DNA from: Flavobacteriaceae bacterium CRH
GTDB taxonomy: Bacteria; Bacteroidota; Bacteroidia; Flavobacteriales; Flavobacteriaceae
Length of the DNA stretch: 64,000 nt
Assembly: GCA_001507425.1 (NCBI GenBank)
Contig: LMAJ01000015.1
Span: forward strand, 1-64,000
Direction: 5' to 3'
Shown here: positions 24,768 to 34,501 of the stretch, piece by piece
How positions within the stretch are numbered: the stretch's first letter is position 1
Layout of the letters: the number at the start of each line of letters is the position of its first letter
Program-made: the position numbers and the translations under genes
Notes under the pieces: model-generated
Told to the model about the DNA's origin: nothing
Seen by the model: only the letters and a program-made list of their open reading frames with translations
The model's database searches: none

Positions 24768-27191
24768 ATGCTAAAAAACTGGATTAATATATTTATTTAC
24801 CACATCAGGAACAATAAACTCTTTACAGCTTTGAATGTTTTGGGTTTGAGTATTGGTATTGCAGGTTTGATTTTTGCGATTTTGTATTGGAATGACGAGC
24901 AGAGTTATGATCAGTGGAATCCTAATAAGGATAACGTATTTTTAGTAGCCAATCAAATGGATCCCACAACATTTTGGGCTTCAAGTTCTGCACCAATTGG
25001 TTCTGCTATAAAAACAACAAGTCCTCAAGTCGAATCGTATTGCTATTTAAGCGGTGACTACGAAGATGAAATCATTCGTTTTAACAATAAAAAAGTGCAG
25101 TCTGACAGGGTCGTTTCGGCTCAAAAGAACTTTTTTGAATATTTTCCTTATGAATTTATAGAGGGCAATCAAAAAACAGCATTGCCAGATGTAAACAGTA
25201 TTTGTTTATCAAAAGATTTAGCCGTTCAGCTTTTTGGAAACGAAAGCGCTTTGGGCAGACAAATTGTGATGCAAGGTAAAAACCTGATTGTTAGAGGTGT
25301 TTATAAACTGGACAAAAAATCAGTTTACAACCCGTCCTGCGTAGTTAATTTTATGGATGCAAGCTTAAATAAGACTATTCAGCAATGGGGCAATTTTCAA
25401 TACGTTCTTTTGTTAAAACTTAAAAATGCAAACGACCAAACACGAGTGACGGATAATCTTAAGAAACTATATTTTGATAATATGATTGTTCTGTTCGCTA
25501 AAGAACGAGGCATTAGTCCTGAGGAATTTATTAAAAAATTTGGTGGTATAGAACCTGGTCTGGAGCCATTATCTTCACTTCGTTTACATTCTAAAACCAA
25601 CAGTTTGATTGAAGCAAAAGGTAATTTTCAATTTTTACTTATTATGGTTGGATTATCCATTTTAATTCTAACCCTGTCAATTGTTAACTATGTCAATTCT
25701 GCAACGGCAAACGCTGTAAAAAGAGCTAAGGAAGTTGGAGTTCGAAAAATTATCGGAGCTTCAAAATCAGCTATAATTCAGCAATTTGTTTTTGAAACTG
25801 CCATAATTTCATTGCTTTCTATTTTGATATCTCTTGTAATTGTCGAGCTTTCTTTACCTTATTATAATGATTTTTTAGAAAAAACACTTGCATTGCAAAG
25901 TGGTCAGTTCTTTTTACAACTTGTTGTTATATTTATTCTAACGGTCATTCTTGCAGGCATATTTCCGGCGGTTTATGTTTCAAATTTTGAATCACTAAAG
26001 GTATTAAAAGGAAATTTTGGCAGAAGCAAAAGCGGTGTCTGGCTAAGAAACGGAATGTTAATTTTTCAATTTGCTGTTGCTTCTTTCTTTATTGTTGGAT
26101 CTTATATTGTTTATGAGCAAATTGAGCTTATGAATTCTAAAGAATTAGGTTTTAGCGGAAAACAAATTTTAAACATTTCGTACAGAAATATGTATGACGA
26201 AGGAATTACAGACAAACAACGCCTTGACCACTACAACATTATTAAAAATCAATTGCTGCACATAAAAGGGGTAAAACAAGTTGCGGGTGCAGGTTTTGTT
26301 TTTGGAAATGGTGCAAAATCTGTAATATCATATCATTATAAAGATATAAATGTTGACGGCAGTAATATGCCAATCGATTTTGGACTATTGGAAATGATGA
26401 AAATAAAAATGGTAAAAGGACGTTATTTGAACCCGAAATTTGCGCAGGACACCATAAGTTCAATGTTAATTAATGAAACAGCCCTAAAATTATTAAATGA
26501 AAAAGATCCGATAGGAAAAAAAATACACTGGAACGGAATTGAGGTTATTATTGTTGGAGTTGTTAAAGATTTTAATTTAGGAAATCCCGGAGAACCAATA
26601 CCACCAATGTCTTTTTTCCATTTTAAAACCGTGCCCTGGTTTACATCACTTTTGAATAATATTTATATCACAGCAGATCCTAAAACCATGCAGCAAACTA
26701 TCTCTGATATTGAAGGTTTGTGGACGAAAAAAGTAGATTCAGAATATCCGTTTGTGTATGATTTTGTAGATAAAGAATACAAAAGATCTTACAGCAGTTA
26801 TGTAAAACAGAAGAATCTTTTCTCGTTGCTCAATATTATTGTGATTACTATTGCGCTTTTTGGGTTATTCGCTTTGGCTTCCTACTCAATCGAAAGACGT
26901 ATGAAAGAAATCGCTATTCGCAAAACACTGGGCGCCGAGACGAATGTTTTATTGAAAGAACTTTGTAAACAATATGTCCTTTTTAGCATCATTGGTTTTT
27001 TAATTGCTTTATTTCCTGCGTATTATTTACTAAATAAATGGTTGGAGAATTTTGCTTACAGAATTAATATTTCTATGTATCCGTTTTTAATTGGATTTAC
27101 AGCTTTACTATCCTTAACACTATTGGTTACGCTTACGAGAGCTTATCAGGCTACTAAAATTGATATTTTAAAATACTTAAAATACGAATAA
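24768..27191 (+). CDS. FtsX/MacB-type permease, copy 1
   Basis: This is an 807-residue permease with the duplicated Bacteroidota layout: a membrane helix near residues 20-40, a periplasmic MacB_PCD-like domain, three helices (about 285-405) forming one FtsX domain with the KRAKEVGVRKIIGAS motif, a further helix (about 425-447), a second periplasmic domain, and a C-terminal FtsX domain with ERRMKEIAIRKTLGAETNVL. It ends in DILKYLKYE, as do its two neighbours. It probably partners with the preceding ATPase. The substrate is unknown; no HlyD- or TolC-type gene is adjacent. Confidence 0.92.
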   Translation: MLKNWINIFIYHIRNNKLFTALNVLGLSIGIAGLIFAILYWNDEQSYDQWNPNKDNVFLVANQMDPTTFWASSSAPIGSAIKTTSPQVESYCYLSGDYEDEIIRFNNKKVQSDRVVSAQKNFFEYFPYEFIEGNQKTALPDVNSICLSKDLAVQLFGNESALGRQIVMQGKNLIVRGVYKLDKKSVYNPSCVVNFMDASLNKTIQQWGNFQYVLLLKLKNANDQTRVTDNLKKLYFDNMIVLFAKERGISPEEFIKKFGGIEPGLEPLSSLRLHSKTNSLIEAKGNFQFLLIMVGLSILILTLSIVNYVNSATANAVKRAKEVGVRKIIGASKSAIIQQFVFETAIISLLSILISLVIVELSLPYYNDFLEKTLALQSGQFFLQLVVIFILTVILAGIFPAVYVSNFESLKVLKGNFGRSKSGVWLRNGMLIFQFAVASFFIVGSYIVYEQIELMNSKELGFSGKQILNISYRNMYDEGITDKQRLDHYNIIKNQLLHIKGVKQVAGAGFVFGNGAKSVISYHYKDINVDGSNMPIDFGLLEMMKIKMVKGRYLNPKFAQDTISSMLINETALKLLNEKDPIGKKIHWNGIEVIIVGVVKDFNLGNPGEPIPPMSFFHFKTVPWFTSLLNNIYITADPKTMQQTISDIEGLWTKKVDSEYPFVYDFVDKEYKRSYSSYVKQKNLFSLLNIIVITIALFGLFALASYSIERRMKEIAIRKTLGAETNVLLKELCKQYVLFSIIGFLIALFPAYYLLNKWLENFAYRINISMYPFLIGFTALLSLTLLVTLTRAYQATKIDILKYLKYE

Positions 27192-27192
27192 A

Positions 27193-29604
27193 ATGCTAAA
27201 AAACTGGACTAACATATTTATATATCACATTAAAAACAGTAAATTCTTTACAGCTCTAAATGTTTTGGGCCTGAGTATTGGAATTGCAGGGTTGATTTTT
27301 GCGATATTATATTGGAATGAAGAACATTCGTATGATCAATGGAATCCTGAAAAAGATAACATATATTCGGTAATGAGTAATCTTGGCGGGGGAAATGTCT
27401 GGGCTGTAACTTCAGCAATTCCCGCTCCTATTTTAAAATCGACCACGTCTTACTTAGATGAGTATTGTTTTTATAGAAGCAATTACTCAAAACAAACAAT
27501 ACAATATCAGGGAAGAACAGAGTTATTTGATAAAGTTTTTACGGCTCAAAGTAGTTTCTTTTCTTTTTTCCCTTTTGAATTTATTCGTGGTAATGCAAAA
27601 AGTGCTATTCACGACCGCAACAGTATTGCTATTTCTGAAGAAACGGCTACACGTTTGTTTAAAGGCGAAAATCCGATGGGAAAACAAGTCAGATATGCTG
27701 AACGCCCTTTCGTTGTTCGGGGCGTATATCGATTATCAGACAAATCATCGGCAATGCCGTCTGCTGTTACAACGATAATAGAAGACGATTTAGAAAAATA
27801 CAGAGAAAGCTGGGCTTTAAATTATGGCTTAATGCTCAAGCTAAAAAGACAAAGTGATACTACTGCTGTTATTAAAAATTTAAATGCAATATTTCTTGAG
27901 CACAACTACAAAAAGCAGGCTAAGGTAGAAGGTTTATCTCTTGATGCATTCATAAAAAGATATGGAGAGCCGCTTAAAATGGAATTATTACCACTTACGA
28001 GTGCAAGGCTGCGTCAGGGAAACACTGTTTTTCCGGAAGGAAATGGTAATGTGGTTTTTTTACGAATACTAATGGGTTTATCTATACTCATTTTATTATT
28101 GTCTATTGCAAATTACATTAATCTCGCTACGGCAAATGCTGTAAAACGCGCCAAAGAAGTAGGTGTACGAAAGGTTGTTGGCGCCACAAAATGGCAAATT
28201 ATTGCTCAGTTTGTATTTGAAACTATATTAATTACGCTGTTCTCCGTATTAATAGCGTTGGTAATTGTAGAACTTTCACTGCCGTTTTACAACGCTTTAT
28301 TAAACAAAAATCTCATTCTTATCGGAACTCAGTTTTATCTTCAGTTAATATTGGTTTTTATTCTTGTTGTTTTTGTTTCCGGTGTTTTTCCTGCGATATA
28401 CATCTCAAATTTTGAAGCGCTTAAAGTTCTAAAAGGAAACTTTTCGAGAAGCAAAAGCGGTGTCTGGCTTCGTAACGGAATGCTGGTTTTACAATTTGCT
28501 ATTGCCACATTTTTTATCATTGGTTCCTTTATCGTTTATCAGCAAGTCAATTTTATGGCTGAGAAGGATTTAGGTTTCAAGGGAGCGCAGGTAATTGAAA
28601 TTTCCTTTAAAGCAAAAAAAGGACAAAAACAATTTGAAAGATACCAAAGAGCACAGCAGGAGCTGCAAAAAATTAAAGGTGTTGAAGCTGTTTCTGCAGG
28701 ATCATTTTCTATTGGAGGCATTGAAAATTCATGGGCTGGCTTACATTACAAAACTAATCCGGAAGTTATAACGCAACAAATGGGTATTGATTTTGGAATG
28801 CTGGATCTGCTGAATATCAAAGTGATAAAAGGCCGTGATTTAACCGAAAAATTTGCATCAGACACCATTTCAAATGTTTTATTAAATGAAACTGCAGCAA
28901 AAACATTACAGGAAAAAGACCCCTTAAATAAAGTAATTAATTGGCAGGATGGCAATTACAAAGTAGTCGGAATTGTAAAAGACTTTAATTATTTTGGGCT
29001 TGAAAACAAAATTGGCCCAATGATTTTCTTTCACATTAAAACACAATCATGGACTCAAAGTGAAATGCATACGATCGCGGTTAAAATTGCTCCAAATGAA
29101 ATGTCTCAAACCATTGATGCCATTGGAAAGTTTTGGAAAACAAAAGTAGATACCGAATATCCGTTTGAATATGATTTTGTAGATAAAAACTTCGCAAGAA
29201 CGTACAAAAAATACGAAAATCAGAGTCAGTTGTTTTCTGTTCTAAACGGAGTTGTAATTCTAATTGCTGTTTTCGGGCTATTTGCTTTGGCTTCTTTTTC
29301 TATGGAACGAAGATTTCGGGAAATTGCCATTCGAAAAACGTTAGGTGCAGAAACCAACCTTTTACTAAAAGATTTATCAAAACAATATGTAGTTTTCTGT
29401 GTGATCGGATTTTTAATCGGAATAATTCCCGCTTATCTTTTATTGAAAAAATGGCTGGAGTATTTCGCTTACAGAATTGATATTCCGATGCTGCCGTTTT
29501 TTATTGCACTAGTTTCTCTAATGTTTATGACATTGACCATTGTTTTGGCAAAAGCATATCAGGTAACCAAAATTGATGTTCTGAAATACCTGAAATATGA
29601 ATAA
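27193..29604 (+). CDS. FtsX/MacB-type permease, copy 2
   Basis: This is an 803-residue paralogue of the preceding gene with the same eight-helix, two-periplasmic-domain arrangement. Its ATG follows the previous stop codon by one base, so translation is probably coupled. The membrane parts are nearly identical to copy 1 (NVLGLSIGIAGLIFAILYWN, KRAKEVGVRKVVGATKW, REIAIRKTLGAETNLLLKDL). The periplasmic domains diverge strongly, which suggests copies with a shared motor interface and different periplasmic targets. It carries the same terminal DVLKYLKYE. Confidence 0.92.
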   Translation: MLKNWTNIFIYHIKNSKFFTALNVLGLSIGIAGLIFAILYWNEEHSYDQWNPEKDNIYSVMSNLGGGNVWAVTSAIPAPILKSTTSYLDEYCFYRSNYSKQTIQYQGRTELFDKVFTAQSSFFSFFPFEFIRGNAKSAIHDRNSIAISEETATRLFKGENPMGKQVRYAERPFVVRGVYRLSDKSSAMPSAVTTIIEDDLEKYRESWALNYGLMLKLKRQSDTTAVIKNLNAIFLEHNYKKQAKVEGLSLDAFIKRYGEPLKMELLPLTSARLRQGNTVFPEGNGNVVFLRILMGLSILILLLSIANYINLATANAVKRAKEVGVRKVVGATKWQIIAQFVFETILITLFSVLIALVIVELSLPFYNALLNKNLILIGTQFYLQLILVFILVVFVSGVFPAIYISNFEALKVLKGNFSRSKSGVWLRNGMLVLQFAIATFFIIGSFIVYQQVNFMAEKDLGFKGAQVIEISFKAKKGQKQFERYQRAQQELQKIKGVEAVSAGSFSIGGIENSWAGLHYKTNPEVITQQMGIDFGMLDLLNIKVIKGRDLTEKFASDTISNVLLNETAAKTLQEKDPLNKVINWQDGNYKVVGIVKDFNYFGLENKIGPMIFFHIKTQSWTQSEMHTIAVKIAPNEMSQTIDAIGKFWKTKVDTEYPFEYDFVDKNFARTYKKYENQSQLFSVLNGVVILIAVFGLFALASFSMERRFREIAIRKTLGAETNLLLKDLSKQYVVFCVIGFLIGIIPAYLLLKKWLEYFAYRIDIPMLPFFIALVSLMFMTLTIVLAKAYQVTKIDVLKYLKYE

Positions 29605-29646
29605 CTAAAAGATTTATTGCTATTAGAATTAACCTCAACCAAAACT

Positions 29647-32064
29647 ATGATAATCAACTATATCAATATATTTATTTACCAGCTAAAGCACAATAAACTC
29701 TTCTCATTCCTGAATATTTTAGGCTTGTCAATAGGAATTTCCGGATTAATTTTTGCCCTGCTTTATTGGAACGACGAACAAAGTTACAACGATTGGAATC
29801 CTGAAAAAGAAAAAGTATATCAGGTTTTGATTCAACTAAGCGATATGCCCGTCTGGTCAGATTGTGCCTTATTCCTGAAACCGGCTTTAGACGAAGATCC
29901 AAATATCGAATCTATAATGTATGCTGACTACTGGTATCAAAAGGATAAAATCATTTACAAAGGAAAAAAGGAATTTGTAGATAAAATTATCAATGTCGAA
30001 CAAAATTTCTTTTCTTTTTTTCCTTTCAAAATAATTCAGGGCGATGCCATTTCTGCCATAAAAGATGATTCCTGCATTGCTATTTCTGATCTTACGGCTA
30101 AAAGGATTTTTGGAAATGAAAACCCCATTGGAAAACAAATAAAATGCTTTGACAAACTGTTTTCTGTTCGCGCCGTGTATCATATTCCCGGAAATTCTTC
30201 GATTGCACCAAATGCCATCATCAATAAAATGAAGGAACTGACAACTTCCGGAATGACAAATCCGTTTATTTTAAAGTTATTATTAAAAGTAAAAGACCCG
30301 TCAAAAGTTGATCTTACAAGACAGAAACTCGAAAGAATTTACAACCACGATTTTATTACGCGACTTTCCAAAGAAGCAGGTTTTACACCCAAAGAAATGG
30401 CTAAAAAAGTAGGTTATTTTACGGTTGTTCTTGAACCATTATCAAAAGCCAGATTACATTCAATAGCAGATGGTTATCCTGAAACGCGAGGAAATTATCA
30501 GTTTTTAATGATCATGATGGGTTTGTCAATCCTTATTCTCATTTTGTCGATTGTAAATTATATCAATCTCGCTACTGCAAATGCTATAAAAAGGGCAAAA
30601 GAAGTTGGCGTGCGTAAAATTTCGGGAGCTTCTAAAGGCGATATTATTGTTCAGTTTCTTTTTGAAACGGTTTTAACCACCAGTTTTTCGATTTTATTGG
30701 CCTTAGTCATTGTAGAACTTACTTTGCCGTATTACAACAACTTTTTAAACAAAAATATTGTACTTCTGGCAACTGAGTTTTATCTGCAACTGATTTTGGT
30801 TTTTGTAATTACGGTTTTGACTGCAGGATTATTTCCGGCCATTTATATCGCTAATTTTAAAACTTTTAAAGTCCTGAAAGGGAATTTTGAGAGAAGCAAA
30901 AATGGTATCTGGTTACGAAACGGAATGCTTATTTTTCAGTTTGCCATAGCTGCATTTTTTATTATTGGTTCTAATATCGTATATCAGCAAATTAAATATT
31001 TACAAAATAAAGATCTTGGTTTTAAAGGCGATCAGGTAATTTCGGTTTCCCTAAATTTTCCATCAATTGAACATCAGTCAGAAAATGCAGAACAAAATAT
31101 TTTCAATAAATACACCATCATAAAACAACAGCTCAATAAAATTAAAGGTATTGAGCAAGTTTCAACCGGTCTTATTTGTTTTGACGGATCAGATAATTCT
31201 ATTTCTCCGGTGCTGTATAATGATGAACTTTTTAAGGAAAGAATAATCAATTTAGATTTTGGCATGTTTGAAATGCTGAATATCAAAATTATAAAAGGAA
31301 GGGATTTCGATAAAAAAATAGCGTCTGATACCGTAAATTCAGTTATAATAAATGAAACGGCTGCAAAACTAATGAATCTTAAAACACCTCTTGGAACAGA
31401 ACTTCTGATACGGGAGCGAAAATTAAAAATTATCGGCGTGGTCAGGGATTTTAACTTATTGAGCCCTGAATTAAAAGTACCGCCAATGGCGTTTCATCAT
31501 ATTAAGACTTTTGATATGGCGCATAATATAGACAAAGTTTTCATCAAACTAAAAGCTGATAACGTGGAAAATACGATTGCCGATATCGAAAAATTATGGT
31601 CTAAAGTCGATACCGAATATCCGTTTAAATATGATTTTGTAGATAAAGAATATGCGAGAACGTATGAAACTTATGTGAAGCAAAAAAACTTGTTTTCGCT
31701 ACTCAATATTGTAGTAATTCTAATTGCACTTTTTGGTTTATTCGCTTTAGCCTCTTATTCGATACAACGCCGAATGAAAGAAATCGCCATTAGAAAAACA
31801 CTTGGAGCTGAAACAAATGTGTTGCTGAAAGAATTATCGAAACAATATGTTTTCTACTGCATTATTGGTTTTTTAATCGCACTCTTTCCTATTCATTTTT
31901 TATTTAACAAATGGCTCGAAAATTTTGCTTTTAGAATAGACATCAGCATAATTCCATTCGTTTTAGGATTTTTTATTTTATTAATTCTAACATTAATAAT
32001 TGTTCTTTCAAGAGCTTATGCCGCAACAAAAACAGACATTTTAAAATATTTGAAATATGAATAA
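29647..32064 (+). CDS. FtsX/MacB-type permease, copy 3
   Basis: This third paralogue has about 805 residues from ATG 29647, chosen because MIINYINIFIYQLKHNK aligns with the starts of copies 1 and 2; an upstream TTG at 29617 would add ten unaligned residues. It has the same FtsX/MacB_PCD duplication, KRAKEVGVRKISGASKG and RRMKEIAIRKTLGAETN motifs, and the same DILKYLKYE end. It lies 43 bases after copy 2 and is followed by a hairpin terminator, so it closes the operon. Confidence 0.92.
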   Translation: MIINYINIFIYQLKHNKLFSFLNILGLSIGISGLIFALLYWNDEQSYNDWNPEKEKVYQVLIQLSDMPVWSDCALFLKPALDEDPNIESIMYADYWYQKDKIIYKGKKEFVDKIINVEQNFFSFFPFKIIQGDAISAIKDDSCIAISDLTAKRIFGNENPIGKQIKCFDKLFSVRAVYHIPGNSSIAPNAIINKMKELTTSGMTNPFILKLLLKVKDPSKVDLTRQKLERIYNHDFITRLSKEAGFTPKEMAKKVGYFTVVLEPLSKARLHSIADGYPETRGNYQFLMIMMGLSILILILSIVNYINLATANAIKRAKEVGVRKISGASKGDIIVQFLFETVLTTSFSILLALVIVELTLPYYNNFLNKNIVLLATEFYLQLILVFVITVLTAGLFPAIYIANFKTFKVLKGNFERSKNGIWLRNGMLIFQFAIAAFFIIGSNIVYQQIKYLQNKDLGFKGDQVISVSLNFPSIEHQSENAEQNIFNKYTIIKQQLNKIKGIEQVSTGLICFDGSDNSISPVLYNDELFKERIINLDFGMFEMLNIKIIKGRDFDKKIASDTVNSVIINETAAKLMNLKTPLGTELLIRERKLKIIGVVRDFNLLSPELKVPPMAFHHIKTFDMAHNIDKVFIKLKADNVENTIADIEKLWSKVDTEYPFKYDFVDKEYARTYETYVKQKNLFSLLNIVVILIALFGLFALASYSIQRRMKEIAIRKTLGAETNVLLKELSKQYVFYCIIGFLIALFPIHFLFNKWLENFAFRIDISIIPFVLGFFILLILTLIIVLSRAYAATKTDILKYLKYE

Positions 32065-32076
32065 TTAAGAAAAACC

Positions 32077-32116
32077 AAAAAATCCTCCAGAATCAAAATA
32101 ATTCTGGAGGATTTCA
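32077..32116 (+). terminator. Hairpin terminator of the ABC/FtsX operon
   Basis: AATCCTCCAGAAT (32081-32093) pairs with ATTCTGGAGGATT (32101-32113) across a 7-base loop, a 13-bp perfect stem located 17 bases after the stop of the third permease gene. Confidence 0.85.
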
Positions 32117-32122
32117 TTCACA

Positions 32123-32187
32123 AAGCTATGTGTGTTTTGAATAAGTGAAACGCCTTTTTTCTGCGTACAAATCTATGCTATGTGTTA
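32123..32187. repeat. Dispersed intergenic repeat, family E, copy 2
   Basis: This second copy of the roughly 70-base sequence at 22333-22402 shares AAGTGAAACGCCTTT and the terminal CTATG..TATGTGTT blocks. It sits directly after the operon terminator. Confidence 0.6.
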
Positions 32188-32211
32188 GATTAACTAAACA
32201 GAAATAGAAAA

Positions 32212-32535
32212 TTAATTCCCTACCGATCCTTCTGTTTTAGTTAAAAATTCCTCAGTAACTTCTTCAATATTAATATTCATTCTTTCTGCCAAAACGGTAA
32301 GCCACCAAACAGATTCCCCTATTTTATGTTTGAGTTCTTCTTCTGTATTTGCTTTTGGCCATCTTCCTTGTTGCGACATTACATTTCTAGCTACCAAACC
32401 TGCATCGGTTAAAAAAGCCAATGCATCTTCTTCAATTGTCCATTCGCTGCCGTGATGCGTTAATTCTAATTCGTGATAACGTGCTCTTATTTTTAAAGAC
32501 CGCTCTTTTAATTCCTCGAAATTTAGTGATGCCAT
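32212..32535 (-). CDS. MazG-like nucleotide pyrophosphohydrolase fold protein
   Basis: This is a 107-residue all-alpha protein. The pattern WTIEEDALAFLTDAGLVARN, then ELKHKIGESVWWLTVLAERM, resembles MazG-like all-alpha NTP pyrophosphatases, in which E..D/E..E and E..D-type acidic residues bind magnesium. Here the ExxxD-like acidic set is partly kept (E33, E34, D35 region and E70s), so activity is uncertain. The start is 3 bases after the stop of the AraC gene upstream, so the two are cotranscribed. It may be a house-cleaning NTPase. Confidence 0.7.
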   Translation of the reverse strand: MASLNFEELKERSLKIRARYHELELTHHGSEWTIEEDALAFLTDAGLVARNVMSQQGRWPKANTEEELKHKIGESVWWLTVLAERMNINIEEVTEEFLTKTEGSVGN

Positions 32536-32538
32536 AAT

Positions 32539-33459
32539 TTAATTTTTATTGAATAATTCTTTAAAAGCAATCGGACTAATATTGGTCTTTTTCTTAAACA
32601 ATTTATTGAAAGACTGTGGATGCTCAAATCCTAATTTATACGCAATTTCTGAAACTGAAAATGTTCCTTTTGCGATATATTCCTTTGCCTTTTCGATTAA
32701 TTTATCATGAATAAACTGCTGCGTATTTTGTCCCGAAGTACTTCGCAACAAATCACTCAAATATCTTGGTGATAATTGCATTTCATCTGCTACAAACTGA
32801 ACTGTTGGCAAACCATTTTCCAGCGGTTTTTCGGTATTGAAATAATCTTCGAGCAAATTTTCGAGTTTAGAAAGCACATCGTTGTTAACCGCTTTTCGGG
32901 TTAAAAACTGTCGATTGTAAAAACGATTGCTATAATTCAGCAAAAGTTCGATTTGCGAAATAATAACATCCTGACTAAAATTATCGATTCGTTCGTCGAG
33001 TTCATTCTGAATATTTTTGAAAACGCCCATAATAGTTTCCTTTTCTTTCTCAGACAAATACAAAGCTTCTGCAGCCGAATAAGAGAAAAAACCAAATTTT
33101 TTGATATTCTTATTCAAAGTATAAGGCCGAATAAAATCAGGATGAATATGCAACGACATTCCGCTATAATCTGCCTCTTCTTCCTGCATTCTTAAAATTT
33201 GTCCCGGCGCTACAAACGACATTCCGCCTTCTTCAAAATCATAAAAACCATGTCCGTAACGAAGTTTTCCCGTAAAATGGGTTTTAAAAGATATCTTGTA
33301 ATAATCTAAAACAATACCGTTTTCAAAATCCTTCGGGTCAAAAATCGCTTCGCCGTAATTCAAAATACTAATGAGCGGATGCATGGGCCTCGGTTGTCCC
33401 ATTGCTTTGTGCAATTCTGAAATGGAACTAAATATTTTGGGTTGATTTTTCATTTTCAT
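32539..33459 (-). CDS. AraC-family transcriptional regulator
   Basis: This 306-residue protein has a cupin-like N-terminal ligand domain (GMSFVAPGQILRMQE near residue 80) and a C-terminal AraC double HTH: VQFVADEMQLSPRYLSDLLR then VSEIAYKLGFEHPQSFNKLF with NISPIAFK. It is close to the flavobacterial AraC regulators that sit beside short-chain dehydrogenases. The SDR gene is 100 bases upstream on the same strand and is the probable target, with the MazG-like gene 3 bases downstream. Confidence 0.9.
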   Translation of the reverse strand: MKMKNQPKIFSSISELHKAMGQPRPMHPLISILNYGEAIFDPKDFENGIVLDYYKISFKTHFTGKLRYGHGFYDFEEGGMSFVAPGQILRMQEEEADYSGMSLHIHPDFIRPYTLNKNIKKFGFFSYSAAEALYLSEKEKETIMGVFKNIQNELDERIDNFSQDVIISQIELLLNYSNRFYNRQFLTRKAVNNDVLSKLENLLEDYFNTEKPLENGLPTVQFVADEMQLSPRYLSDLLRSTSGQNTQQFIHDKLIEKAKEYIAKGTFSVSEIAYKLGFEHPQSFNKLFKKKTNISPIAFKELFNKN

Positions 33460-33558
33460 GGATTAAGTGGCAACTTCAAATTCCGAAGTTTACAAATTTA
33501 CAAAATGTTCTACTAGCATAATATTCCTGCTCAGCGTAGTTTTTTTCAGATTCTGAAA

Positions 33559-34365
33559 TTAAAAAGTAAACATTGCTTTAATGTTTTTTACCTGAGTTTC
33601 GGCTCCCAAACTTAATCGTTCATTATACAATGCATTTGCATCATTTCCGGCAATATATCGTAATTGATTTTTATTGTCAGTTGCCGCTTCGTAAATAATT
33701 TGAGCAACATCTTCAGCTTTGGTATAATTCTCTAATTTTTCCGGGCTGTAACCTTTGCTAACTTCAAGAGTTAGTTTTTCATAAGCTTCGTGCTGAGCAA
33801 CTTCCATAGATCGAACAGCAAAATCAGTTTGCATTCCGCCCGGAGCAATAACTTTTACCTGTATTCCAAATTGTGTTAATTCAGATGCCAGACTTTCAGA
33901 AAAACCATCAACCGCAAATTTTGTAGCGCTGTAAATCGAACAAGTCGGAAAACCCATTAATCCAAAAGTAGATGTGATATTGATAAAGGTACCGCTTTTC
34001 TTCTCACGAAAATGTTTTACAAAAGCTTTTGAAACTCTAATAACGCCAAATAAATTAGTTACAATCTGACGTTCAATTTGTTGATTATCCAAAGATTCAA
34101 GAGCGCCAATTAAACCATATCCGGCATTGTTTAAAACAACATCAACAGCATATTTATTTGTAATGTTTTTAATAGTTGAATCAATTTGTGCTGCGTTAGT
34201 AACATCTAACGGAAGTACAATTACATTTTCTAACTGATTCAATTCTGTTTCTTTTTCCGGATTTCGCATTGTTGCAATTACCTGCCAGCCTTTGCTTTGA
34301 AATAATTTTGCTGTCGATTTTCCTAATCCTGTTGAAGCGCCTGTAATAAAAATTGTCTTTTGCAT
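33559..34365 (-). CDS. SDR-family oxidoreductase
   Basis: This 268-residue short-chain dehydrogenase has TGASTGLGKSTA (about 7-18), NNAGYGLIG (near 86), catalytic Ser in NITSTFG (near 136), YSATKFA (Tyr/Lys near 149-153) and PGGMQTDF. The long C-terminal extension matches the 17-beta-HSD-like SDR subgroup, often annotated as SDR family NAD(P)-dependent oxidoreductase and found beside AraC regulators. It probably forms one transcription unit with the downstream AraC and MazG-like genes. The substrate is unknown. Confidence 0.92.
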   Translation of the reverse strand: MQKTIFITGASTGLGKSTAKLFQSKGWQVIATMRNPEKETELNQLENVIVLPLDVTNAAQIDSTIKNITNKYAVDVVLNNAGYGLIGALESLDNQQIERQIVTNLFGVIRVSKAFVKHFREKKSGTFINITSTFGLMGFPTCSIYSATKFAVDGFSESLASELTQFGIQVKVIAPGGMQTDFAVRSMEVAQHEAYEKLTLEVSKGYSPEKLENYTKAEDVAQIIYEAATDNKNQLRYIAGNDANALYNERLSLGAETQVKNIKAMFTF

Positions 34366-34460
34366 TTTTAATTGTTTTAAAATTATAATGCAAAGATCAG
34401 CCGAAGTATAAAGCTGTTTGTAGTCGTTTTGGAGGATGTATTAGCCAAAATGACGGGTAT

Positions 34461-34490
34461 AAAAAAACTCCATTATTGCTAATGGAGTTT
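34461..34490. terminator. Hairpin terminator (ACTCCATTA family)
   Basis: AAACTCCATTA pairs with TAATGGAGTTT across TTGC. The stem core is the same as in the hairpins at 17300 and 35857. It lies 12 bases past the stop of the DUF4272 gene. Confidence 0.8.
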
Positions 34491-34501
34491 CTTGAATCAT
34501 T

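Noticed and set aside
24050..32064. MacAB-TolC multidrug efflux system
   Set aside because: No membrane-fusion protein or outer-membrane channel gene is adjacent, and three permeases share one ATPase; the substrate is left open.
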